Made by a program: the position numbers and the translations under genes. Below, in pieces: positions 42,621-50,877 of a stretch of DNA of 64,000 nucleotides. A model generated the notes under the pieces. That model was not told where the DNA came from, did no database searches, and saw only the letters and a list, made by a program, of their open reading frames with translations. Each line of letters begins with the position of its first letter. Position 1 is the stretch's first letter. Source of the DNA: an uncultured Sulfurovum sp. (lineage in GTDB: Bacteria > Campylobacterota > Campylobacteria > Campylobacterales > Sulfurovaceae); the NCBI GenBank assembly GCA_902727895.1, contig CACVAP010000047.1, positions 1-64,000 on the forward strand, written 5' to 3'.

Positions 42621-44987
42621 TTAAAGAATTATCTCTCTCTGACCCTTATTATTAGGAGCAGATAACACACCCATCTCTTGTAATTGTTCAATTATATTTG
42701 CTGAACGATTATAACCAATTTGTAATTTACGCTGTAAATAAGAAATAGATGTCTTTTGATCAGTCAAAATGATTTTTCTTGCATCCTCATACAGTTCATC
42801 TAAATCACCTTGTACACCAAGACCTACCTTCTGAGAAGACTCTTCTTTAACCAAATAACGTTCATCATAATCAGGTGCTCTTTGCTCTTTTAAAAACTCT
42901 ACAATCTCTTCAATCTCATCTTCTGAATTCCAAGGAGCATGAATTCGCACAAGTGAATTAGAAGCAGGAGGCGTAAACAACGCATCTCCTTTTCCAAGTA
43001 GTGTATCAGCACCAAGTGCATCTAAAATAACTTTTGAATCAATTCTCTGTCCAACTCTATAAGAAAGTCTTGATGGTAAGTTAGCTTTAATTAGCCCTGT
43101 AACAACGTCAACAGAAGGTCTTTGTGTTGCAACTATAAGGTGGATTCCTGATGCTCTAGCCATTTGAGCTAACCTAGCAATAGAGTATTCAACATCTTTA
43201 CCACCATTCATCATAAGGTCAGCTAGCTCATCTATCACAACCACAATAAAAGGTAGTGTATCTATACCTTTTTTCTTCGCTTTTTCATTATAATTATCAA
43301 TGTTTTTAGTACGACTTTCAGCCATCATTTTATAACGACGTTCCATCTCTCCTACCATATTTGACAATGCTGCAATGGCTTTAACTGCATCAGTAATAAC
43401 TGGTGTAATTAAATGTGGAATATCATTATAAATAGAAAATTCTAACATCTTAGGATCAATCAGCATTAACTTCAATGAATCTGGATCATTTCTATAAAGT
43501 AATGACAAAATCATGGCATTAATTCCAACTGACTTACCAGAACCTGTTGTCCCAGCAATTAGTAAGTGAGGTAATTTCTTTAAATCTGTCACAAAGGGAT
43601 TACCAACAATGTCTTTACCCATTGCCATGGTTAAAGGAGACTTTGAAGTTCTAAAAAGTTCACTCTCTAAAATGTCACGTAGATAAATTGTGTCAAAGTT
43701 TTCATTTGGAATCTCTATCCCTACAACATCTCGTCCTGGGATTGGTGCTAAAATTCTTATGGTTTCTGCACACAATGCCATAGCAAGGTCATCTTGTAAA
43801 TTTAAGATCTTAGACACTTTAACATTCGCTGCTGGTTTAAACTCAAAGGTTGTAACCAATGGACCAGAATATATATCCATAACTTCACCCGTAATCTTAA
43901 ACTGTCCCAATTTGTCTAAAAGCTCATGTACTTTTTTATCAATCTCTTCTTCATTGATTTTTGTCTTTGTCTCGGGAGCTTCTTCTAAAAAGTCTAAATA
44001 AGGCAAAATAAAATCATCAGGTTCTGCAATTTCACCCTTTTCTAACTGATCCATCAATTCACGATTTTCTTTTAATTCTTCAAGAATTTTAACCGTACTT
44101 TCTCGTTCTTTAAGAACCTCTTCTTCTGTGGGTATCTCTTGAACCTCCTCCACAATTTTCTCTACTGCCTCTTGAGAATCAGCTTCTTCAACTTGATTAA
44201 TCTTTTCAATATCTTCAATATCTTCAACCTTATCAACACCTTTTGAGATCTCTTTAATATTAATATCTCGAATGTCTTCTAATGGACGATCTTCTAACAT
44301 TCCTAGCTCTTCATTAGAAATTTTGATTTTCTTTTTGGGTGTTTTTTTCTTATGTGCTAATTTTCTAGGCGTTTTTTGTTTAACAGTATTTGTTGGAGTA
44401 TTGGTACTTAGGTTTTTTCGTACTCTTCTTCCTGTAACAATGGTTGTCATACTGTCTGTACTCTTTTTATCAAAAAATGGATTTTCTATTTCTAGTCCTA
44501 TTTTATCCCATAAAAGCATGATTTTAGTCATTGCTATTTTTCTATATTTATTCAATGTACTCAAATACATCTTGTAATCAGGTACTTCATTCAAAATTAA
44601 CACTAAGGAAATAGCAGTGGTCATAAACCATAAAAGCCACATACCAGCTTTCCCTATGTAAGGATTCAAAAAATCATAAAGACTTAAACCAATGGTTCCC
44701 GTGTTATAAAGGTCAACAACCAAAGTTTGAAAGAGAATCAAAGAGATAAGTAAAAGAAGCCATCCAGTATAAAACTCCATGTCTTTTAGTAACCTCGGAT
44801 TCTTATACATTCGATAAAGAGGATAAACCAAAATTAGTAAATTAACATGCGCTAAATAGCCAAAGAGATTGATATTTCCTTCGCCATAGTTTTTCCCTAT
44901 TTTCCCCACCATTTCGGTAGTATGGAAGGAGGTAGAAAAGGCTCCATATAAAAAAATTATAATTATTATTAGTATAAAAATATGCAC
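42621..44987 (-). CDS. ftsK: DNA translocase FtsK
   Basis: A septal DNA pump that clears chromosomes during division and activates dif recombination. The 788 residues comprise about four N-terminal membrane helices (1-135), an acidic linker (~190-310), the motor with Walker A LIAGTTGSGKSVGIN and Walker B FIVVVIDELADLMM, and a C-terminal winged-helix gamma domain (SYLQRKLQIGYNRSANIIEQLQEMGVLS). The linker is short, as in other small FtsK/SpoIIIE proteins. Confidence 0.95.
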   Translation of the reverse strand: MHIFILIIIIIFLYGAFSTSFHTTEMVGKIGKNYGEGNINLFGYLAHVNLLILVYPLYRMYKNPRLLKDMEFYTGWLLLLISLILFQTLVVDLYNTGTIGLSLYDFLNPYIGKAGMWLLWFMTTAISLVLILNEVPDYKMYLSTLNKYRKIAMTKIMLLWDKIGLEIENPFFDKKSTDSMTTIVTGRRVRKNLSTNTPTNTVKQKTPRKLAHKKKTPKKKIKISNEELGMLEDRPLEDIRDINIKEISKGVDKVEDIEDIEKINQVEEADSQEAVEKIVEEVQEIPTEEEVLKERESTVKILEELKENRELMDQLEKGEIAEPDDFILPYLDFLEEAPETKTKINEEEIDKKVHELLDKLGQFKITGEVMDIYSGPLVTTFEFKPAANVKVSKILNLQDDLAMALCAETIRILAPIPGRDVVGIEIPNENFDTIYLRDILESELFRTSKSPLTMAMGKDIVGNPFVTDLKKLPHLLIAGTTGSGKSVGINAMILSLLYRNDPDSLKLMLIDPKMLEFSIYNDIPHLITPVITDAVKAIAALSNMVGEMERRYKMMAESRTKNIDNYNEKAKKKGIDTLPFIVVVIDELADLMMNGGKDVEYSIARLAQMARASGIHLIVATQRPSVDVVTGLIKANLPSRLSYRVGQRIDSKVILDALGADTLLGKGDALFTPPASNSLVRIHAPWNSEDEIEEIVEFLKEQRAPDYDERYLVKEESSQKVGLGVQGDLDELYEDARKIILTDQKTSISYLQRKLQIGYNRSANIIEQLQEMGVLSAPNNKGQREIIL

Positions 44988-45148
44988 TAAAACTCCTAAA
45001 AATATTGAAAAATTATAGCATTTTTTTGAATAAAAGTCCCAAAAACACTGCCTTTTAAAGCCTTTTTAACATATTTTATCTATTATCCTTGTTATTTTAA
45101 AAAAATAATTGTAGAATTTAGAATCAACACAATACAAAGGATGATTTA

Positions 45149-45421
45149 ATGAAAAAAGCAGAGTTTATTGATGCAGTAGCAGAGAAGTCAGGTTTATCTA
45201 AAAAAGATGCTAATGAAGCATTAAACGCAATATTAGAAACTATTACAGGTGCGCTGAAAGATGGTAAAACTGTAAGTTTTATCGGTTTTGGTTCTTTTTC
45301 AACCGTTAAAAGAGAAGCTAGAGAAGCTAGAGTACCATTAACAGGAAAAACAGTTCAAATTCCTGCAAGAAATGCTGTTAAATTTAAAGTTGGTAAATCT
45401 TTAAAAGATACAGTAGCATAA
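45149..45421 (+). CDS. HU-family DNA-binding protein
   Basis: A 90-residue HU-type nucleoid protein: KKAEFIDAVAEKSGLSKKDANEALNAIL, GFGSFSTVKREARE, and the DNA-binding arm from VPLTGKTVQIPARNAVKFK. A possible -10 (TAGAAT, 45112-45117) and AAAGGATG precede the ATG. It is divergent from ftsK and just upstream of tRNA-Leu. HU and IHF cannot be told apart with certainty, but a single HU-like protein is usual here. Confidence 0.95.
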   Translation: MKKAEFIDAVAEKSGLSKKDANEALNAILETITGALKDGKTVSFIGFGSFSTVKREAREARVPLTGKTVQIPARNAVKFKVGKSLKDTVA

Positions 45422-45447
45422 TTAACATTTTTTAAGTATCATCACTG

Positions 45448-45453
45448 TATAAT
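45448..45453 (+). promoter_or_regulatory. -10 box of tRNA-Leu
   Basis: TATAAT preceded by TG, 25 bases before the first tRNA base. Confidence 0.55.
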
Positions 45454-45478
45454 CGCACTCCAATTTAAAATTGGATGT

Positions 45479-45563
45479 GCCACAGTGATGGAACTGGTAG
45501 ACTTGGTAGACTCAAAATCTTCTGCCTTAGGGCGTGTCGGTTCGAATCCGACCTGTGGTACCA
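45479..45563 (+). tRNA. tRNA-Leu (anticodon CAA)
   Basis: An 85-nt class II tRNA. The acceptor stem is GCCACAG/CTGTGGT with a G-U first pair. The D-arm region carries TGGTAGACT, the anticodon CAA is at 45513-45515 in the loop CTCAAAA, the long variable arm is TGCC-TTA-GGGCG, and the T-arm is GTCGG-TTCGAAT-CCGAC. The 3' CCA is encoded. The anticodon stem GTAGA/TCTTC has one U-U mismatch, at positions 28-42. Confidence 0.95.
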
Positions 45564-45640
45564 CCTTTTAAATAAAATCTTCCCTCATCTATAATATATA
45601 TTTTAAAATTTGGCTTTAGCCAATATAACATAGGAAACTC

Positions 45641-46162
45641 ATGAAATTAGTCGTTGCCATAACCGGTGCCTCTGGAGTAGGACTAGGAAAGAAATTTGTC
45701 CAATACTTACCAAAAAACATCGAAGTTCATATTATCACCTCCAACAATGCTTTAACTGTTAACCATTTTGAAAATCAAAATGTTACGCTTCATGACAACA
45801 GTGACATTGCAGCTTCTATTGCCTCAGGATCTTTTCAAGTTGATATAACAGTTGTCATACCTTGTAGTATGAATACACTTGCCAAAATATCTTGTGGTAT
45901 TGCAGATAACTTAGTAACAAGAGCTGCCTCTGTTGCACTCAAAGAACAAAAGAGACTTTTATTGGCTCCTAGAGAAATGCCCTTTTCAGCCATTGCCTTA
46001 GAGAACATGGAAAAACTTGCTAAATTAAATGTAATTATTGCCCCACCTGTTATGGGTTACTATTCAGACTCTTCAACGCTAGAAGATATGGAAAAATTCC
46101 TCATTGGTAAATGGTACGATGTATTAGGCATAGAACATGACTTATATGAAAGATGGTCATAA
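45641..46162 (+). CDS. ubiX: flavin prenyltransferase UbiX
   Basis: UbiX makes prenylated FMN, the cofactor of UbiD-type decarboxylases used in quinone synthesis. This one has 173 residues with the flavin-binding start VVAITGASGVGLGKKF, the CSMNTLAKISCGIADNLVTRAA core and LLAPREMPFSAIALENM. It begins the ubiX-coaD-tmk operon common in Campylobacterota; coaD starts immediately after its stop. Confidence 0.94.
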   Translation: MKLVVAITGASGVGLGKKFVQYLPKNIEVHIITSNNALTVNHFENQNVTLHDNSDIAASIASGSFQVDITVVIPCSMNTLAKISCGIADNLVTRAASVALKEQKRLLLAPREMPFSAIALENMEKLAKLNVIIAPPVMGYYSDSSTLEDMEKFLIGKWYDVLGIEHDLYERWS

Positions 46163-46657
46163 ATGAGTAATAAAACAAGAGCAATCTACCCTGGTACTTT
46201 TGATCCACTGACCAAAGGGCATTTAGATATTATTGAACGCTCAGCTAAAATGTTTGATGAAATTGTTGTCGCCATTGGTGATAACCCTGATAAAAATCCA
46301 CTCTTTACTGTTGCCCAACGTGCTAGTATGATTAAAAAAGCAACGGTAAATCTTCCAAATATTACGATTGTAAAATTTAACTCACTACTTGTTGACTTAG
46401 CTACTGAGTTAAATGCAAATATTGTTATTCGTGGTATTCGTTCAGCTACTGACTTTGAATATGAATCACAAATGGGTTATGCTAACAGTAGTTTGAAAAA
46501 AGATTTAGAAACCATTTATCTCATGCCTACACTTGAATACTCTTATATCTCTTCTTCTGTCGTTCGTGCCATTTTAAAATTTGACGGAGAAATTAAACAC
46601 TTGGTTCCTCAAAGTATATTAAAAGATATAGAAGTAAAAAGAAAAGGGAAAAGCTAA
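46163..46657 (+). CDS. coaD: phosphopantetheine adenylyltransferase
   Basis: CoaD catalyses the penultimate step of coenzyme A synthesis. It is 164 residues, normal for CoaD, with the nucleotidyltransferase motif YPGTFDPLTKGHLDII, the substrate loop NIVIRGIRSATDFEYE and ISSSVVRAI near the C-terminus. The ATG directly follows the ubiX stop codon, and the last base overlaps tmk. Confidence 0.97.
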   Translation: MSNKTRAIYPGTFDPLTKGHLDIIERSAKMFDEIVVAIGDNPDKNPLFTVAQRASMIKKATVNLPNITIVKFNSLLVDLATELNANIVIRGIRSATDFEYESQMGYANSSLKKDLETIYLMPTLEYSYISSSVVRAILKFDGEIKHLVPQSILKDIEVKRKGKS

Positions 46658-47238
46658 TGTACGTATTATTTGAAGGCATAGATACTTGTGGAAAAAGTAC
46701 GCAAATAGAACTGGTTGACAAAGTATTTAAAGATGTTATTTTAACTAAAGAACCAGGAGGAACCAGTTTTGGTATAAAAGCCAGAGAAATTTTATTAGAA
46801 GACTCTCTTTCTTCCAAAAGAGCTGAACTTTTACTTTTTTTAGCTGATAGAGCTGAACACTATGCCCAAGTAATTAAAAAAAATAAAAGTAGCCTTATCG
46901 TCTCTGATAGAGGTTTTCTTTCAGGTATTGGTTATGCCTTAGCCAATGGTGATTTTGAATTTAACCATTTACTTGAGCTTAATAGGTTCGCCTTAGAAGA
47001 AAACTTTCCAGATCTTATTGTTTTATTTATTACTAATATGGAAACATTAACTGAAAGAATGGGAGAAAAGAAATTAGATGGTATTGAATTACGAGGGTTA
47101 GAGTATTTAATATCAGTTCAAACACATATGCAAGAGAGTTTGAACAAATTAAATATTCCCTATTTACTTATAGATGCTACTGACAGTATAGATAATATTC
47201 ATAAGAAGATTACAGAAGAAATCAACAAACTACTCTAA
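46657..47238 (+). CDS. tmk: thymidylate kinase
   Basis: Tmk phosphorylates dTMP to dTDP. The protein has 193 residues, with P-loop FEGIDTCGKSTQIE at the N-terminus, the substrate motif TKEPGGTSFGIKAR, and DRGFLSGIGYA. It is last in the ubiX-coaD-tmk operon, and its stop overlaps the convergent small gene at 47230 by nine bases. Confidence 0.97.
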   Translation: MYVLFEGIDTCGKSTQIELVDKVFKDVILTKEPGGTSFGIKAREILLEDSLSSKRAELLLFLADRAEHYAQVIKKNKSSLIVSDRGFLSGIGYALANGDFEFNHLLELNRFALEENFPDLIVLFITNMETLTERMGEKKLDGIELRGLEYLISVQTHMQESLNKLNIPYLLIDATDSIDNIHKKITEEINKLL

Positions 47239-47478
47239 AGACTCTAATTTAATAAGTTTTATTTTATCTGAAACTATCTCTATGCTTTGCTTTTCTAAGT
47301 TTACTATGTGTAAAACATCATTTGGGATCATATACCCATTTGAAAGTTTTGCCACACCTGCACTCATAGCAGCTGAAAGATGTCTAATACAAAGTTTATA
47401 TGCTTCCGTACTGCCCTCTGAGTTATAAAATAGAGGTTCAGTATGGGCTTTAACTTTTTCTATAAAGTCATCTTTCAT
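47230..47478 (-). CDS. small conserved-looking protein, function unknown
   Basis: An 82-residue cytosolic protein (KVKAHTEPLFYNSEGSTEAYKLCIRHLSAAMSAGVAKLSNGYMIPNDVLHIVNL). No motif I recognise. It is three bases after the DUF2237 gene and probably shares its transcript. The frame is credible because of this spacing and its ordinary composition. Confidence 0.55.
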   Translation of the reverse strand: MKDDFIEKVKAHTEPLFYNSEGSTEAYKLCIRHLSAAMSAGVAKLSNGYMIPNDVLHIVNLEKQSIEIVSDKIKLIKLESLE

Positions 47479-47481
47479 ATA

Positions 47482-47850
47482 TTAAGCTTCAACTGCATAA
47501 CTTTTTAAAGTTTCTAAGTCTATCTCTTCTAAGATAGCTATATGTGTAGACTCTAAAAATACTTTAGGAGCTTTATCATTTTCTATAGCATTTAAAAAGT
47601 TACCTGTCGCTAAACACCATTTATCACCTGGCTTAACACCTTCAAAACCATATTCAGGCATAGGAGTAGAAAGGTTATTTCCAATCCTTTTAGAGTACTC
47701 TAAGAACTCTGCTGTCGCTAAAATACATATCGTATGTCTTCCTTGATTATCCAGTCCAGAATTACATGAACCATCTCTATAAAATCCTGTCATTGGCTTT
47801 CTTGAACAAGGTTGTAATCGTTCACCAAAAACGTTAAGGGGCTTAAACAT
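47482..47850 (-). CDS. DUF2237 family protein
   Basis: 122 residues matching the DUF2237 pattern: PLNVFGERLQPCSRKPMTGFYRDGSCN at the N-terminus, GRHTICILATAEFLEYSK, and FEGVKPGDKWCLATGNF, with several conserved cysteines. The function of this family is unknown. AAGGAGAC lies before the ATG. It leads a two-gene unit with the 82-residue gene. Confidence 0.85.
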   Translation of the reverse strand: MFKPLNVFGERLQPCSRKPMTGFYRDGSCNSGLDNQGRHTICILATAEFLEYSKRIGNNLSTPMPEYGFEGVKPGDKWCLATGNFLNAIENDKAPKVFLESTHIAILEEIDLETLKSYAVEA

Positions 47851-48004
47851 TTTGTCTCCTTTTTTCTCTCTCTAATTAATGCCATTTTACGCAACATATG
47901 CTTCATCTATCGTGAAATAATATCAAGATTATTGATGATTAACCTCAATTTTAATTTACTTCTCTATAATTTACATAACAAATCACAATTTCAAAAGGAA
48001 TGAA

Positions 48005-48598
48005 ATGAATTTTATCAAAAGTATATTTACAATCATTGGAGCCTTAGTAGTGCTAGGTCTAATTTTTGTAGGTGTTAAATATGGTTCAAGCATCACAAAA
48101 ATGGATGGTAAAGCACTTGGTCTTTACATGAATATGGCAGACGACGTACTAACAACTGGTGACCCAGCTAAGGGTATGATTATTAAAAGAAAAATGGTTA
48201 TTGAAGAAGGTACTTCTAAAGAAGAAGCGATTGAAAATGCTTTTGAAGTTATGGATGAAGTAGCTGAAGAATATGGTTTAATGAAAGTTGACGAAAAAAC
48301 TATGCCAAGAGATGGAAAGTTCATGAAAGATGGTGGATTATTTACACATATTCGTTCTTACTGTTCACCAAGTATTGCTGATATTTTCTTAACACATTCT
48401 GGAGAATTCGTAGGATTTATGCCATGTAGAGTTGGTATTGTTGAAGATGCAAATGGTGACATTTGGCTTTATACTATGAACCTTGATATGATGATTCACG
48501 GTGGACATACACTACCAGATAATCTAGCTAAATATGCTTTAGATGTTAAGAATGCCATGGTTGGTATGCTTGAAAAAGGTGCAGCTGGAGAGAACTAA
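48005..48598 (+). CDS. DUF302 domain membrane-anchored protein
   Basis: 197 residues: one N-terminal membrane helix (residues ~4-26) and a DUF302-type domain, with IADIFLTHSGEFVGFMPCRVGIVEDANGDIWLYTMNLDMMIHGG as the core region. The domain probably faces the periplasm. Its function is unknown. AAAGGAATGAA provides the ribosome binding site. A strong hairpin follows the stop codon. Confidence 0.8.
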   Translation: MNFIKSIFTIIGALVVLGLIFVGVKYGSSITKMDGKALGLYMNMADDVLTTGDPAKGMIIKRKMVIEEGTSKEEAIENAFEVMDEVAEEYGLMKVDEKTMPRDGKFMKDGGLFTHIRSYCSPSIADIFLTHSGEFVGFMPCRVGIVEDANGDIWLYTMNLDMMIHGGHTLPDNLAKYALDVKNAMVGMLEKGAAGEN

Positions 48599-48608
48599 GT
48601 TCCTTTCT

Positions 48609-48637
48609 TTTCTATCTTCCTTACAGGAAGATAGAAA
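48609..48637. terminator. bidirectional hairpin between DUF302 and DUF1653 genes
   Basis: A 12-bp perfect stem (TTTCTATCTTCC / GGAAGATAGAAA) with a 5-nt loop lies between two convergent genes. T-runs on either side are short. Confidence 0.65.
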
Positions 48638-48647
48638 GCTTTACGTC

Positions 48648-48875
48648 CTAACTTTTCCCCACATATTCAAAACGTTTTAAAATTTTTCCCTCTATTTCTA
48701 CTGTTTCTATAAACATATCATAGGGACGAACCCATGTGCTTCCATCACCATAAAGTGTTCGATAAATTACCATCCACTCCTCTGTTTCTGAATGTCTTCC
48801 TCTGTCTAAAACCTCATAAAGGTTCCCTTTGTAATGCTTATATATTCCTGTTTTTATTTTTTTATCTTTTTTCAT
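48648..48875 (-). CDS. DUF1653 family protein
   Basis: A small protein of about 75 residues with the DUF1653 pattern GIYKHYKGNLYEVLDRGRHSETEEWMVIYRTLYGDGSTWVRPYDMF. The function is unknown. I start at the ATG at 48875 (MKKDKKIKTGIYKHY). An upstream in-frame start at 48908 would add eleven residues unlike the family. Confidence 0.85.
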   Translation of the reverse strand: MKKDKKIKTGIYKHYKGNLYEVLDRGRHSETEEWMVIYRTLYGDGSTWVRPYDMFIETVEIEGKILKRFEYVGKS

Positions 48876-48918
48876 AGTACTATTATAGTAAACTTCCCTA
48901 TTAACCAAAAGGATTTAT

Positions 48919-49416
48919 ATGAAAAAAATTATCATATCACTATGTATTTTACTAAATATTACACTCTATGCTCAAGAAATGGAAATGATCGATACCAATG
49001 GTACAAGCTATAAAGTTCACGCACAAGATGAACAATTTGAAATAGAAGGGATGGAAGGTAAAGTTGTATTCTTAGAATTTTTTGGTCTACAATGTCCAGC
49101 ATGTAAAGAAATAATGCCCTCTTTAATTAAATTACAAGAAAAATATCCAGAAAAGCTAAAAGTACTCGCAATAGAAGTACAAAACAACGACATTGAACCA
49201 ATTAACAACTATAAAGAAAAACATAATATTAATTATACAACTTTCTCTAATTATGATATCGGTTTAGTAGTAAGATACATGGCAGATAATGCAGAATGGG
49301 CTGGAGCAATTCCTTTTTTAGCTGTTATCGACTCAAAAGGAAAAGTACAAGTTTTAAAACTGGGTGTTGTACCAGAAGAGGAACTTGAAGAATATATAGA
49401 AAAGTATTCTAAGTAA
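48919..49416 (+). CDS. periplasmic TlpA-like thioredoxin
   Basis: 165 residues with a cleavable signal peptide (MKKIIISLCILLNITLYAQ) and a thioredoxin fold with active site FFGLQCPACKEIMP (Cys-Pro-Ala-Cys, near residue 58). The cis-proline region is GAIPFLAVID. It is likely an exported thiol-disulfide reductase, perhaps for cytochrome c maturation. No partner gene is adjacent, so the substrate is open. Confidence 0.88.
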   Translation: MKKIIISLCILLNITLYAQEMEMIDTNGTSYKVHAQDEQFEIEGMEGKVVFLEFFGLQCPACKEIMPSLIKLQEKYPEKLKVLAIEVQNNDIEPINNYKEKHNINYTTFSNYDIGLVVRYMADNAEWAGAIPFLAVIDSKGKVQVLKLGVVPEEELEEYIEKYSK

Positions 49417-49431
49417 AAAAGCTAACTAAAC

Positions 49432-50382
49432 CTATTTACGCTTTACAAGAAAAGCTAACTTAGCTTGTAGGCGTAACCATGTTTTATGATCAATTGCAGG
49501 AAAACCTGCATAAGTTCTTCCACCTTTAAGAGACTTAGTGACACCACCTTTACCAGCAATAGTAGTAAAGTCTTCCAAGTGTAAATGTCCAGCAGTAGCA
49601 CTTTGCCCACCCATCACTATATTACGACCTGTCGTAGTAGATCCAGCCATACCAACTTGTGCTGCTAAAAGCGAATGCTCTCCAATATCACAATTATGTG
49701 CTATTTGAATAAGGTTATCTAGTTTTGAACCCTTACGAATATAAGTTGTACCAAATACAGCTCTATCCACAGTAGCGTTTGCACCAATTTCAACATCATC
49801 TTCAAGAACTACATTACCATTTTGATAAATTTTAATATGTTCACCCATTTTTGTATGAGCAAAACCATAACCATCAGAACCAATAACCGTTCCAGCATGA
49901 ATAATACAATTAGCACCAATTACACTACCATGATATATTGTTACATTAGGATAAATAAGTGTATTAGAATCTATGCTAACATTGTCTCCAATATAAGCCC
50001 CAGCCATAATAATTACATTATCACCCAAAACTACAGATTTTCCAAAACTGGCTTTAGTATCTATTTGACAATTATTACCAGTATTAGGTTTATCAGTGGC
50101 CGTACTAATTTTATGTTCAAAAATTTTAGATGCCAATGCCAATTTTAAATAAGCTTCATCTGTAGTCAGTGCAATGGAATGAGAAGGGAGTAATTGAGCG
50201 TATTCGGAAGAGACCAATACAGCTCCAGCTTTCGTTGTGGCTAATTGGTCTATATATTTTTTATCATTAAAAAAAGAAATCTGAGATGAAGTTGCTTCAT
50301 TTAAAGTATGAAGCCCCGTAATTTCAATATCTGCATCGGTAAACTTAATATTTATTTTTTTACATATTTCACTTAACTTCAT
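49432..50382 (-). CDS. lpxD: UDP-3-O-acyl-glucosamine N-acyltransferase
   Basis: LpxD adds the second acyl chain in lipid A synthesis. The 316 residues contain an N-terminal uridine-binding domain (residues 1-100) and a left-handed beta-helix of hexapeptide repeats (VVLGDNVIIMAGAYIGDNV, ANCIIHAGTVIGSDGYGFA). The catalytic His is in LIQIAHNCDIGEHS. It ends 16 bases from the convergent thioredoxin gene and starts 24 bases after ilvH. Confidence 0.95.
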   Translation of the reverse strand: MKLSEICKKINIKFTDADIEITGLHTLNEATSSQISFFNDKKYIDQLATTKAGAVLVSSEYAQLLPSHSIALTTDEAYLKLALASKIFEHKISTATDKPNTGNNCQIDTKASFGKSVVLGDNVIIMAGAYIGDNVSIDSNTLIYPNVTIYHGSVIGANCIIHAGTVIGSDGYGFAHTKMGEHIKIYQNGNVVLEDDVEIGANATVDRAVFGTTYIRKGSKLDNLIQIAHNCDIGEHSLLAAQVGMAGSTTTGRNIVMGGQSATAGHLHLEDFTTIAGKGGVTKSLKGGRTYAGFPAIDHKTWLRLQAKLAFLVKRK

Positions 50383-50406
50383 CTTTTTTTCCTATAAAAT
50401 TTTTAT

Positions 50407-50877
50407 TTATCGTTCTATTGCAACAACCCCACCACGTACAATTTCAATAGGGTTATATCTTCCTACAGCTTCAATAAAATGTTTTACTCTTGATGGTTCA
50501 TCTGCCACCATTCCAATACACATATCAAGACCAACATTTACAATTGTTCCATTATATGCTTCACATAAAACTTCAATATCTGCCAAGCTTTCAGTTAATG
50601 GGAATTTAACTAATACCATCTCTTTTTCAACCATTTCACTATGCTCAATAACTTCATAAACAGGGATAAGTTTATTAAGTTGCTTAGTAATTTGAACGAT
50701 TGTGCGTTCATCACCTCTAGTTTCTATGGTGACACGAGAACGTTTAGAACCAGGTATAGGTGCAACTGTTAAAGTTTCTATATTATAACCACGCCCTGAA
50801 AAAAGTCCAGAAATACGAGAAAGTACAGAACTTTCATTCTCAACAACAATAGATATTACTCTTCTTACTTCAGTCAT
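50407..50877 (-). CDS. ilvH: acetolactate synthase small (regulatory) subunit
   Basis: 156 residues with an N-terminal ACT domain (RRVISIVVENESSVLSRISGLFSGRGYNIETLTV), which binds valine for feedback control in this family, and the typical C-terminal domain. Its start codon shares a base with the stop codon of the catalytic-subunit gene, so the two subunits are made together. Confidence 0.95.
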   Translation of the reverse strand: MTEVRRVISIVVENESSVLSRISGLFSGRGYNIETLTVAPIPGSKRSRVTIETRGDERTIVQITKQLNKLIPVYEVIEHSEMVEKEMVLVKFPLTESLADIEVLCEAYNGTIVNVGLDMCIGMVADEPSRVKHFIEAVGRYNPIEIVRGGVVAIER

